Assembly: GCA_016704565.1 (NCBI GenBank)
Contig: JADIZV010000001.1
Location: 1,302,001-1,366,000 of the forward strand
Source: Candidatus Phosphoribacter baldrii
GTDB lineage: Bacteria > Actinomycetota > Actinomycetes > Actinomycetales > Dermatophilaceae
Direction of reading: 5' to 3'
DNA length: 64,000 nt
Shown here: piece after piece, positions 1 to 7,706 of the stretch
Layout: each line of letters begins with the position of its first letter
Numbering within the stretch: position 1 is the stretch's first letter
Translations under genes and position numbers: made by a program
Notes under the pieces: generated by a model
Databases searched by the model: none
Seen by the model: the letters and a program-made list of their open reading frames with translations, nothing else
Told to the model about the DNA's origin: nothing

Positions 1-1212
1 CGCGGGCAGCGCTGCCAGCTCGCGCAGGACATCGGCGCGGACGCCCCGGACGGCCGGCCAACGCACCTGTTGACCGAGGGCGCCCACGGTTGCGCCGCCA
101 GCGCCCTGGGTCCCCACGAGGTATGCCGCCCGCGGGCTCTCCCACCACGCCTGCGCGACGCTCGCCCAGCGGGCTCCGGCCGAACGGGATCGCCACACGT
201 CGAACTCGGGGGTCGGTGTGAAGGCCGGGATTAGCTCGCCGTCGTCGACGATGAGGCTGGCGGCGAGGGCCAGTTCGGCGAGCCACGCCGCGTGGGGAGG
301 CTCGAGGTCGACATCCCGGGCCAGCGCGGCCAGGTCGCGGACGCCCAACGCGCCCGAGCGCAGCACCCGAGGCGGGTTGGCGGTCCAGAGGTCGCCAAGC
401 TGGTCGAGGTGGTCGAGCAGGTCGCGGGCGCTCGCGCCCGCGACCCGCTCGACCACCGCTGGGTCCACCGCGGCGTTGTCGAGCTCCGGGGCCGCCACGA
501 GCGGTTTCCGGTGGATCCGTCCGCCCCGCAACGCCAACGCCACCTCCCGGACCAGACAGACATGCCCGATCCCGCTCGGGGCGCACAGCCCGCGCTGGAC
601 CAGCCAGGCTGCTCCGTCATGGGCCGGGCCGGACGGTGGCACCGTCCCGATCGGGGGTCCCCAGGTGAGCGAGTCGAGGATGGCTCGCGCAGCCGGGGGT
701 GCATCGGCAACCACGCCGGGAAGGTCGGCGGGGCTGGGAGGTGAGCTCGCGGCATACTCGGGCGCCACCTCGGCTGCACGGATGCCGAGCCCGCCCGGAT
801 GGGGGCCGAGCACGTCGGCGACGGCGCGCACGGGGTGGGGTCCGGCGGGTGACCACCAGAGCAGGCCCACCTCCCACAGTCCATCGAGGGCAGCGGCAGG
901 GTCCGCGCCGAGGAGCGCCTCCACGTCCGCGACGGCCGCGGCGCCCGAGGGTTGCGGCTCGCTGGCGACCAGCAGGGCTTCCACCGCTTGGAGTTGCCCG
1001 CGATCGAGCCGCTCCAGGGCGCGCTGGACGCTCGTGCGGGTTGTCGCGCGGGCGGCGAGCGCGACAAGGTCCGCGGGCGCAGGGCGGGCGAGGTCGGGGC
1101 GGGCGAGCAGCAGCGCGGCGAGCTGAGCGTCGGTCCGCTGACGCAGGTCGTCGGCGAGGCTGCGGGCGGCGGGGTGCGTCGTGCGCTTGGCCTTCCCGCG
1201 CGTCCGCTGCAT
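1..1212 (-). CDS. Helicase-associated domain protein (XPB/Ssl2-like family), partial
   Basis: The N-terminal 404 codons are visible; the gene runs off the left edge. The start is the ATG at 1212, and the protein opens with a basic stretch followed by SLADDLRQRTDAQLAALLLA, the signature opening of the actinobacterial helicase-associated family (Rv0862c in M. tuberculosis, about 750 residues). The frame is open throughout with strong GC at third codon positions. The family normally sits beside an XPB-type DNA repair helicase and is thought to assist it; that partner would lie beyond the left edge, which cannot be checked here. The divergent neighbour is DUF2461. Confidence 0.85.
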   Translation of the reverse strand, partial: MQRTRGKAKRTTHPAARSLADDLRQRTDAQLAALLLARPDLARPAPADLVALAARATTRTSVQRALERLDRGQLQAVEALLVASEPQPSGAAAVADVEALLGADPAAALDGLWEVGLLWWSPAGPHPVRAVADVLGPHPGGLGIRAAEVAPEYAASSPPSPADLPGVVADAPPAARAILDSLTWGPPIGTVPPSGPAHDGAAWLVQRGLCAPSGIGHVCLVREVALALRGGRIHRKPLVAAPELDNAAVDPAVVERVAGASARDLLDHLDQLGDLWTANPPRVLRSGALGVRDLAALARDVDLEPPHAAWLAELALAASLIVDDGELIPAFTPTPEFDVWRSRSAGARWASVAQAWWESPRAAYLVGTQGAGGATVGALGQQVRWPAVRGVRADVLRELAALPA

Positions 1213-1367
1213 CCGGTCATCGTCGCACGCCTCGGCACAGGGGTATGCCGCCTGCCCACGTGGCACGTCTGGCCTGGCCCGCCAGCCCCGCCCGTTTGCC
1301 CCGCCGGTGCCGGTGTCGGTGCCGGTGCGCCTTGCGCCGGCGGGATGGCCGGTGGCATCGTCAAACG

Positions 1368-2003
1368 ATGGCGTTCACCGGGTTCCCCCCAGCGGCTGTG
1401 GACTTCTTCGCCCAGCTGGAGGCGGACAACACGAAGGCGTTCTGGACGGCGAACAAGGCCACCTGGGACGTGGCCGCGCGCGACCCGATGCTCGCCCTGC
1501 TCGATCAGCTGGAGGACGAGTTCGGGCCGGCCACGCCATTCCGGCCCTACCGGGACGTGCGGTTCAGTGCGGACAAGACCCCCTACAAGACCCACATCGG
1601 CGCGGTGGCGGGGCCGACCAAGTGGGTTGGCTGTTATGTGCAGCTGAGCGCCGACGGCCTGGCGGTGGGCGGTGGCTTCCATGCCCCCGGGGCTGCTCAC
1701 ACTGGACGGTTCCGGGCGGCCGTCGACGCGCCGGCCTCGGGTGGCGACCTCGTCACGATCGTCGATGGCCTGCGGCGCAAGGGATTCGAGGTGAGGGGGG
1801 CCGCAGTCAAGACCGCCCCACGCGGGTTCGCCAAGGACCATCCGCGGATCGACCTGCTGCGGATGGCCGAGGTCATGGTCATCCGCGAGCTCGGGACGCC
1901 CGCCTGGCTCGGCACCCCGCGAGCGGCCACCGAGGTGGCCAAGGCGTGGCGTGCCTGCCGACCACTCACCGACTGGATCGTCGAGCACGTCGGCACCGAG
2001 TGA
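1368..2003 (+). CDS. DUF2461 family protein
   Basis: This 211-residue protein belongs to the DUF2461 (TIGR02453) family of unknown function. It begins MAFTGFPPAAVDFFAQLEAD and carries the family blocks FRPYRDVRFSADKTPYKTHI (about residues 64-83) and GGGFHAP. The length fits the family, which argues for the ATG at 1368 although much longer frames are open upstream. It is divergent from the helicase-associated gene, with one GTATGCCG copy at 1243 in the shared spacer. No signal peptide or membrane segment is seen. Confidence 0.88.
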   Translation: MAFTGFPPAAVDFFAQLEADNTKAFWTANKATWDVAARDPMLALLDQLEDEFGPATPFRPYRDVRFSADKTPYKTHIGAVAGPTKWVGCYVQLSADGLAVGGGFHAPGAAHTGRFRAAVDAPASGGDLVTIVDGLRRKGFEVRGAAVKTAPRGFAKDHPRIDLLRMAEVMVIRELGTPAWLGTPRAATEVAKAWRACRPLTDWIVEHVGTE

Positions 2004-2100
2004 GAAGCCCGACTGGTCGAGCGGACGGTCGAGCCGACTGGTCGAACCCCCTAGTCCACCACGGGGGCAGGCGTCTCGTCGCGGGTGCCTGACGGTGGGC

Positions 2101-2160
2101 GATTGAGGGGGTGATCGCCCCGCTGAACGCACTCGGTCGCGCACCCGCTCTCTCGCGCAG
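2101..2160. repeat. Degenerate copy of an intergenic hairpin repeat
   Basis: This stretch of the 2004-2284 spacer is roughly 80 percent alike by eye to 20951-21009. Both contain TTGAGGGGG, then a GATC, then a G/C-rich right arm ending in CGCACTC. At 20943-20986 the element forms a perfect 17-bp stem; here the arms are imperfect. It lies upstream of the cold-shock gene. No gene is seen in the spacer. Confidence 0.5.
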
Positions 2161-2284
2161 GGGCCGCCACCTGAACGCGTGGCCAAGGGGGGACGAATCC
2201 GCTTGCCAGCGTCGATAGGCTTGGCCTCGCGCACTGTGCGCGCGGACAGCCGGATCAGCCGGCCATGAGCATGAGGTGAGACGG

Positions 2285-2680
2285 GTGCCCACAGGCAAGG
2301 TCAAGTGGTACGACGCTGAGAAGGGTTTCGGCTTCCTCTCCGACGACGACGGGGGCGACGTCTTCCTGCATGCCAACGCGCTTCCCGACGGCGTGACCAC
2401 GCTCAAAGGCGGCACCCGGGTGGAGTTCGGCATCGTCGAAGGCCGTCGCGGCGCTCAGGCCCTGTCGGTCAAGGTCCTCGACCCCGCCCCGTCCGTGGCG
2501 GCCCAGCAGCGGGCCGCGCACCGCAAGCCGACCGAGGACATGGTCGTCATCGTCGAGGACCTCATCAAGCTGCTCGACAACACCTCCGAGTCGCTGCGGC
2601 GCGGGAAGTATCCCGACAAGAACCACGCAGGCAAGGTCGCCCAGGTCCTGCGCGCAGTGGCCGCCGATTTGGAGGCCTGA
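2285..2680 (+). CDS. Cold-shock domain protein (CspB/Rv0871 type)
   Basis: The N-terminal 65 or so residues form a cold-shock domain with RNP1-like KGFGFLSDD and the VFLHANAL block, preceded by GKVKWYDAEKGFG. A 65-residue C-terminal helical extension ends in IIKLLDNTSESLRRGKYPDK and related sequence, as in the long actinobacterial CspB of about 135 residues. It is expected to bind single-stranded RNA or DNA as a chaperone in the cytoplasm. The start is taken as the GTG at 2285, giving VPTGKVKW, with GAGGTGAG as ribosome site; an in-frame GTG lies three codons upstream. It is coupled by a TGATG overlap to DUF3027. Confidence 0.92.
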   Translation: MPTGKVKWYDAEKGFGFLSDDDGGDVFLHANALPDGVTTLKGGTRVEFGIVEGRRGAQALSVKVLDPAPSVAAQQRAAHRKPTEDMVVIVEDLIKLLDNTSESLRRGKYPDKNHAGKVAQVLRAVAADLEA

Positions 2681-3426
2681 TGAGCCAGGTCAAGACCGAC
2701 CCGGCTTTGGCCGGAGCGGTTGACCTGGCCCGGGACGCCGCCGTTTCGATCGCCGAACCTGGCGCGGTCGGCGAGCACCTTGAGGTCGTCATGGAAGCCG
2801 AGCGGTTGGCGACGCACTACTTCGCGTGTGACCACACGGCATACCGGGGCTGGCGGTGGTCGGTGAGCGTGGCGCGCGCGCCGCGGCAGAAGCACGCGAC
2901 CGTCTGCGAGACCTCCCTCGTGCCCGGTGCCGACGCGATCCTCGCACCCGAGTGGGTCCCGTATGCCGCCCGCATCGCCCCAGGCGACCTCGGCGCGGGC
3001 GACGTGCTGCCCTACCGTGAGGACGACCCCCTGCTGCAGGCAGGCTTTGAGGCCACCGGTGACGACGAGGTCGACCAACTCGCGATCGCCGAGCTCGGCC
3101 TGGGCCGCAAGCGGGTCCTCTCGCCAGAGGGGCGGGTCGCCGCTGCGGAGCGTTGGTATGCCGGTGCGCACGGCCCTCGCTCCGAGGTCGCCGAGAAGGC
3201 GACTGATCGCTGCGTGACCTGCGGCTACTACCTGCCGATGGCCGGGGCGCTGCGCCGGTCGTTCGGGGTCTGCGCCAACGAGTGGTCGCCCTCGGACGGC
3301 GCCGTCGTCAGCCTCGACCACGGCTGCGGGGCGCACTCGGAGATCGACGTCGATCCCGCTCCCCCCGTCTCGGTGGGCGAGCCCATCCTCGACGAGTTCT
3401 CGGTGGACCTGGTCACCCTCGACTAA
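2680..3426 (+). CDS. DUF3027 family protein
   Basis: This 248-residue protein matches actinobacterial DUF3027 (Rv0883c type). Diagnostic blocks are HYFACDHTAYRGWRWSVSVA, an LVPGADAILAPEWVPYAARI-like segment, and near the C-terminus a CVTCGYYLP motif with a second cysteine at FGVCANEWSP, which may form a small metal site. The function is unknown. Its start codon overlaps the stop of the cold-shock gene by one base, so the two are probably translated together. In M. tuberculosis the same family is next to serC, which here lies about 10 kb downstream beyond inserted genes. Confidence 0.9.
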   Translation: MSQVKTDPALAGAVDLARDAAVSIAEPGAVGEHLEVVMEAERLATHYFACDHTAYRGWRWSVSVARAPRQKHATVCETSLVPGADAILAPEWVPYAARIAPGDLGAGDVLPYREDDPLLQAGFEATGDDEVDQLAIAELGLGRKRVLSPEGRVAAAERWYAGAHGPRSEVAEKATDRCVTCGYYLPMAGALRRSFGVCANEWSPSDGAVVSLDHGCGAHSEIDVDPAPPVSVGEPILDEFSVDLVTLD

Positions 3427-3432
3427 GGTGCC

Positions 3433-3464
3433 TTATTATCACTCATAGCGTTAAGTGATAATAA
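3433..3464. promoter_or_regulatory. AT-rich operator palindrome upstream of fic
   Basis: TTATTATCACT (3433-3443) and AGTGATAATAA (3454-3464) are perfect inverted 11-mers around a 10-base spacer, so the half-sites are two helical turns apart. It is the most AT-rich spot nearby and lies 44 bases before the fic start. The AT arms and lack of a U tract argue for an operator rather than a terminator. Binding by the C-terminal winged helix of Fic is an inference. Confidence 0.65.
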
Positions 3465-3507
3465 AAGTCGAAGGGAGTGTCGCCTGTCCCGGTCCGGATG
3501 GCCCCGA

Positions 3508-4671
3508 GTGAAGTTCGAGTCGATCGTGTGGGACGTCCACCCCGTCTCAGGGATGACGCGCGCCGATCGGTCCTACCTTGGGCGCTCCTATCGCGCCGCC
3601 CTCCTCGCGCCGATCGCACACCGCGCCCCCGCGCTGTCCGCTCTGACGACGGCACTTGCCGAAGAGGCCGCCTACGAATTGGCCAGGTTCGACGCCGACC
3701 TCGGGCATGAGCTCGCCCCCTATGCCGCAATCCTGCTCCGCAGCGAGGCTGCGTCGTCCTCCCGCATCGAAGGCATCACCGCCGGTGCACGGGCCGTCAT
3801 GGAAGCCGAGGTCACTGGCGCGGGCCGAGGCAACGCTGCGGAAGTGTTCGCCAACACCCTGGCCATGCGTCGGGCGCTGTCGCTGGGTGGGCCCCTGGAT
3901 GAGACCGCCATCCTGTCCATGCATGAGGCGCTGCTATCCGCACAGGCACCCGAGATCGCTGGTCGGTGGCGCACCGACCAGGTGTGGGTCGGCTCAGGGT
4001 CGATCCCGCACACCGCCGACTTCGTGCCCCCGATCGCTGGTCGCGTGGGGGGTTATATGGCTGATCTCGTCGACTTCATCCGGCGTGATGACCTGCCGGT
4101 GATCGTCATGGCGGCCATCGTGCACGCGCAGTTCGAAACCATCCATCCTTTCCCGGACGGCAACGGTCGGGTCGGTCGGGCGTTGATGCACGCCCTCCTG
4201 CGCGCCAAAGGGCTCGTGACGAATGCGTCGGTTCCAGTGTCTGCTGGCCTGCTCGTGGCACGAGCGGCATACATCGATGCCCTGGGCGACTACCGCGACG
4301 GCGACCCCGGGCCGATCGTGGCGGCAGTGGCGCGGGCCTGTGTGTCGGCGGTGGGCCACGGTCGATCGCTGGTTGCACGCACACGCGATGTTCGGGCTCG
4401 GTGGGCTAACGAGCTGGGGCAGGTCCGATCCAACTCGGCCGTCCACCGGTTGGCCGACGGCCTTATCGGTCAGCCCGCGGTCACCGTCCACCAGGCTCGG
4501 CAGATCCTCGGCACACAGGTCAACGTTCACCGGCACATCGACGTCCTGGTCGAGCACGGCATCCTGACGCCTCACCAGGACTACCGCACTCGGAACATGA
4601 CTTGGCGCGCTCAAGACGTCCTGGATGCGCTCGACGAATACTCGGCCGAGGTGGGCCGCCGACAACGATAG
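3508..4671 (+). CDS. fic: Fic family adenylyltransferase with C-terminal winged helix
   Basis: The protein has 387 residues. The Fic core carries an intact catalytic motif, HPFPDGNGRVGR at residues 213-224, with the base His213 and the phosphate-binding GNGR. An N-terminal inhibitory motif S84-x3-E88-G (SSRIEG) makes it a class II Fic whose activity is held off by its own helix. The C-terminal 80 residues look like a winged helix (TVHQARQILGTQVNVHRHID). Such enzymes transfer AMP or another nucleotide to protein hydroxyls. The start is a GTG behind a strong palindrome. Only one GTATGCCG copy lies in the gene (4265). Its target cannot be told from sequence. Confidence 0.9.
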   Translation: MKFESIVWDVHPVSGMTRADRSYLGRSYRAALLAPIAHRAPALSALTTALAEEAAYELARFDADLGHELAPYAAILLRSEAASSSRIEGITAGARAVMEAEVTGAGRGNAAEVFANTLAMRRALSLGGPLDETAILSMHEALLSAQAPEIAGRWRTDQVWVGSGSIPHTADFVPPIAGRVGGYMADLVDFIRRDDLPVIVMAAIVHAQFETIHPFPDGNGRVGRALMHALLRAKGLVTNASVPVSAGLLVARAAYIDALGDYRDGDPGPIVAAVARACVSAVGHGRSLVARTRDVRARWANELGQVRSNSAVHRLADGLIGQPAVTVHQARQILGTQVNVHRHIDVLVEHGILTPHQDYRTRNMTWRAQDVLDALDEYSAEVGRRQR

Positions 4672-4696
4672 GGTCGGCGATGAACTCGCCGACTGG

Positions 4697-4945
4697 TCAG
4701 CTGGCGCCGGCGGCGTTGCCGCGTCCGCGGCGCAGATAGCCATACCCGATCCCGCCGAGCACCAGACCGGCCACAGCGCACCACGGCCACCAGTCCCGCT
4801 CGCCCGCATGCAACGCGGGCACAGCCAGGATGACCACGAGAGCCAGCGCCCAACCCAGCAGGCCGAACTCCACGATCCGCCGCATCGGCACCGCAAGCGC
4901 CCGCAGCGGCTCGCGGGGCTCGCGCGGCTCGCTCGGCTGGGTCAT
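4697..4945 (-). CDS. DUF2530 small membrane protein
   Basis: This 82-residue protein has a short charged N-terminus (PSEPREPREPLRALAVPMRR) and two hydrophobic segments, about residues 26-44 and 52-68, followed by a basic tail. This matches actinobacterial DUF2530, a two-pass inner-membrane protein of unknown role. It is convergent with fic and co-directional with the DUF817 gene, 22 bases downstream of that gene's stop codon, so the two may be one transcript. Confidence 0.8.
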   Translation of the reverse strand: MTQPSEPREPREPLRALAVPMRRIVEFGLLGWALALVVILAVPALHAGERDWWPWCAVAGLVLGGIGYGYLRRGRGNAAGAS

Positions 4946-4967
4946 GACGGCAGCCTATCCGGGCCGC

Positions 4968-5837
4968 TCACGGCGCCAGGTGGATGCGCTCCTTGACGTG
5001 CTTGAGGTTGCTGACCAGCGCGAAGCTCATCAGCGCAAGCATCGTCCAGGACGACCATTTGCCCAGCGACACCGTCACCCAGGCGCCGAGCTGGTCGGGA
5101 TAGCGCCAGATCCCGAAGAACGTCCCGATGTTCTCGGCCACCCAGATGAAGAACCCGATAAGCACGAAACCCAGGAGGAACGGCATACGCCGCTCCCGGT
5201 CCAACGGCGTGAAGCCGATGAAGCACCTGGCGTAGAGCCCGAGGGCCACGGCGAGCAGGATCCACCGCAGATCGGCGACCCAGTGGTGGGTGAAGAGGTT
5301 GAGGTAGAGCGCGGCGGCCAGCGTCCCGGTGAGGGCGAACGGGGGATGGTGGTGAATCCGCATGTGGAGTAGCCGCCAGGACTGCATGACATAGCTGCCG
5401 ACGGCGGCATACATGAATCCAGCGAAGAGGGGCACGCCGGCCACCTTGGTCAGCGCCGCATCCGGGTAGGTCCACGACGGGGTCGGCAGCAACGTCACCT
5501 TGTAGACCTCAAGCGCGAACCCGGCAGCGTGGAAGGCCAGGATCGCCTTGGCCTCATCAACGGTCTCGATTCGCGCCCAGATGAGCCAGGCCTGCAGCGC
5601 GAGGGCCACGACCAGCAGCACGTCGTAGCGGGCGAGCCCCAGCACCCCGCCCCGAGGGACGACGAACACGGCGAGGAAGAACACCCCGGCGAAGACGCAG
5701 GCCCGAGCCTGCTTGACGCCGAACCACCAGAACTCAGTCAGCAGCCGCCGCCATCCGGTCAATTGCGGACGTTCCGACCCGTCAGCAAGGCGACGGTCGA
5801 GGGCGGCGAGCGGTCCGCGGGTGGAGGCCACCGGCAT
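4968..5837 (-). CDS. DUF817 family integral membrane protein
   Basis: This 289-residue protein has about eight hydrophobic segments and the DUF817 signature blocks EFWWFGVKQARACVFAG near the N-terminus, LEVYKVTLLPTPSWTYPD in the middle and WVAENIGTFFGIWRYPDQ near the C-terminus. No biochemical role is established. It starts at the ATG at 5837, where an inverted pair of GTATGCCG words (5831-5850) straddles the start and the spacer to the divergent purine permease. Confidence 0.85.
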   Translation of the reverse strand: MPVASTRGPLAALDRRLADGSERPQLTGWRRLLTEFWWFGVKQARACVFAGVFFLAVFVVPRGGVLGLARYDVLLVVALALQAWLIWARIETVDEAKAILAFHAAGFALEVYKVTLLPTPSWTYPDAALTKVAGVPLFAGFMYAAVGSYVMQSWRLLHMRIHHHPPFALTGTLAAALYLNLFTHHWVADLRWILLAVALGLYARCFIGFTPLDRERRMPFLLGFVLIGFFIWVAENIGTFFGIWRYPDQLGAWVTVSLGKWSSWTMLALMSFALVSNLKHVKERIHLAP

Positions 5838-5886
5838 ACGGTATGCCGCCGCGCGAGCCGCCGGGCGCGCCGCGCCTACGCGCCAC

Positions 5887-5892
5887 TAGCCT
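5887..5892 (+). promoter_or_regulatory. Probable -10 box TAGCCT, leaderless start of permease
   Basis: TAGCCT ends eight bases before the ATG at 5900. This is the spacing expected when transcription starts at or next to the start codon, a common actinobacterial pattern. No ribosome site precedes the ATG, which supports a leaderless transcript. Confidence 0.5.
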
Positions 5893-5899
5893 TGGCGCC

Positions 5900-7396
5900 A
5901 TGGCGAAAGCAGCGACCAAGCGCACCCCAGTCCCGACGAGCGGCCTGGACCGCTTCTTCAAGATCACCGAACGCGGCTCCAGCGTCGAACGCGAGATCCG
6001 CGGCGGCGTCGTCACGTTCTTCACGATGGCCTACATCGTCGTCCTCAACCCGCTGATCCTCGGCTTCGTCAAGGATGCCAACGGGCAGTTCCTCGGCGGG
6101 GGCGCGGCCCCGAACCTGCCCGCCATTGCGGCGGGCACAGCTCTCGTGGCCGGTGTGATGACGATCCTTATGGGGGTCTTCGCCAACTTCCCGCTGGCCC
6201 TGGCCACGGGTCTGGGCCTCAATGCCTTCGTCGCGTTCTCGATTGCCACCAAGATGACCTGGGCTGACGCCATGGGCCTGGTGGTGCTCGAGGGCATCAT
6301 CATCCTCATCCTCGTGCTCACGGGCTTCCGAACCGCGGTGTTCCATGCCGTTCCGGCGCAGTTGAAGATCGCCATCTCGGTCGGGATCGGCCTGTTCATC
6401 GCGATGATCGGGCTCGTCGACGCAGGCTTCATTCGGCGCACCGGGGTCGGCCCGGTCCCTGTCGAACTCGGCGTCGGCGGCACGCTCAGCGGCTGGCCCG
6501 TCCTCGTCTTCGCCCTGGGTCTCTTGCTGGTCATCGGATTGTGGGTGGCCAAGGTCCGTGGTGCAATCCTGCTGTCGATCGTCATCACGACGGTCGTGGC
6601 GATCATCGTCGAGGCCATCGCCAAGGTGGGCCCGACCGTGGTCGGACAGAACCCGGACGGCAGCAACAAGGTCAACCCGCTGGGGTGGAACCTCAACGTG
6701 CCTGCGCTGCCCGAGAAGATCGTCGACACGCCCAACCTGGCCACGGTGGGCCAGTTCAACCTCTTCGGCTCGTTCGGCAAGGCCGGGCTCGTGGCCGCAG
6801 CACTGCTGGTCTTCACCCTCATGTTGGCTGACTTCTTCGACACCATGGGGACGATGACCGCGATCGGCGCCGAAGCGGGGCTCAACGACGCCGAGGGCAC
6901 GCCCCCCAACACCCAGAAGATCCTCATCGTCGACTCGATCGCGGCTGCCGCCGGTGGCGCTGCCGGGGTCTCCTCCAACACGTCCTACATCGAGTCGGCT
7001 TCGGGTGTCGGCGAGGGTGCCCGCACGGGACTGGCGTCGGTGGTCACCGGGCTGCTGTTCCTGCTGTCGATGGTCTTCGCCCCGTTGGTGAAGATCATCC
7101 CCAACGAGGCGGCCGTCCCGGCCCTCGTGCTGGTCGGCTTCCTCATGATGCAGCAGGTCAAGGGCATCGACTGGGATGACCTGGAGATCGCCATCCCGGC
7201 GTTCCTGACGATCATCCTCATGCCGTTCACCTACTCGATCACCGTGGGCATCGGCGCCGGATTCATCGCCTACGTCTTCATCAAGGCGGTCCGCGGCAAG
7301 ACCGCGTCGATCCACCCGCTGATGTGGTTGGTCTCGGCGCTGTTTGTTCTCTACTTCGCCATCGACCCGCTCAAGCGGATCCTCGGCGCCGGCTGA
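5900..7396 (+). CDS. NCS2 family purine permease (guanine/hypoxanthine/adenine, AzgA-like)
   Basis: This 498-residue transporter has about 13-14 hydrophobic segments. It shows the AzgA-type NCS2 signatures GLGLNAFVAF (after the third helix), DFFDTMGTMTAIGAEAGL in the middle and ESASGVGEGARTGLASVV later. These match proton symporters that import adenine, guanine or hypoxanthine for salvage. The start is set at ATG 5900 because MAKAATKRTPVPTSGLDRFF leads straight into the family N-terminus and a -10 box sits just upstream. A strong hairpin (7437-7479) follows the stop. The exact purine cannot be chosen from sequence. Confidence 0.9.
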   Translation: MAKAATKRTPVPTSGLDRFFKITERGSSVEREIRGGVVTFFTMAYIVVLNPLILGFVKDANGQFLGGGAAPNLPAIAAGTALVAGVMTILMGVFANFPLALATGLGLNAFVAFSIATKMTWADAMGLVVLEGIIILILVLTGFRTAVFHAVPAQLKIAISVGIGLFIAMIGLVDAGFIRRTGVGPVPVELGVGGTLSGWPVLVFALGLLLVIGLWVAKVRGAILLSIVITTVVAIIVEAIAKVGPTVVGQNPDGSNKVNPLGWNLNVPALPEKIVDTPNLATVGQFNLFGSFGKAGLVAAALLVFTLMLADFFDTMGTMTAIGAEAGLNDAEGTPPNTQKILIVDSIAAAAGGAAGVSSNTSYIESASGVGEGARTGLASVVTGLLFLLSMVFAPLVKIIPNEAAVPALVLVGFLMMQQVKGIDWDDLEIAIPAFLTIILMPFTYSITVGIGAGFIAYVFIKAVRGKTASIHPLMWLVSALFVLYFAIDPLKRILGAG

Positions 7397-7436
7397 TCGA
7401 CCGGCACCACCCAGCACCACCCAGCACCACCACCGA

Positions 7437-7479
7437 CGGCCGGTATGCCGCGGGCGCCAGCCACGCGGCATACCGGCCG
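7437..7479 (+). terminator. Hairpin terminator built from an inverted GTATGCCG pair
   Basis: CGGCCGGTATGCCGCG (7437-7452) pairs perfectly with 7464-7479 around an 11-base loop, followed by TTTCGTCTTTT. It lies 40 bases after the permease stop and looks like an intrinsic terminator. The insertion-linked duplication begins inside its left arm at 7446, so the second copy near 9362 has a broken stem. Confidence 0.8.
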
Positions 7480-7672
7480 TTTCGTCTTTTCGGCACAGTC
7501 CCGGCGGTTCTCCAAGGTGGTTCACCTTCTCTTGGAACCGCGGTCACGCGGCGTACCTCTATTGATCAGGTGATAGCCGGCGACCACGAGGAGGAACGAT
7601 GACGTCGCGGTTGCTGAAGGGAAGCGTCGGTGCAGTGGCGGTCCTCGCAGCGGTGTTGCTCTACACGCTTGG
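7446..7672 (+). repeat. Left copy of the 227-bp target duplication
   Basis: These 227 bases recur at 9362-9588 with no difference seen by eye. They hold part of the permease terminator, an imperfect inverted repeat (CGGTTCTCCAAGG with CTTGGAACCG), a GAGGAGG ribosome site and the first 24 codons of the secreted protein gene. The two copies exactly flank the IS. Confidence 0.92.
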
Positions 7673-7706
7673 CCTGACTTGCGCCACATTCGGCGATTCG
7701 GCGTGA
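7599..7706 (+). pseudogene. Signal-peptide fragment truncated by the IS
   Basis: This is the duplicated 5' end of the gene at 9515-10150. The first 24 codons are intact, including RBS GAGGAGG and the hydrophobic stretch VGAVAVLAAVLLYTL. The frame then runs into the IS end and stops after about ten more codons (35 residues in all). If expressed it would give an orphan signal anchor; more likely it is debris of the insertion. Confidence 0.75.

Noticed and set aside
231..2234. Long minus-strand open frame of 667 codons across DUF2461
   Set aside because: Arg/Pro/Ser/Trp-rich composition shows it is an antisense shadow; the true minus gene uses another frame from 1212 to the left edge.
3433..3464. 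Terminator for the DUF3027 gene
   Set aside because: AT-rich arms and no U tract after the stem; position before fic favours an operator.
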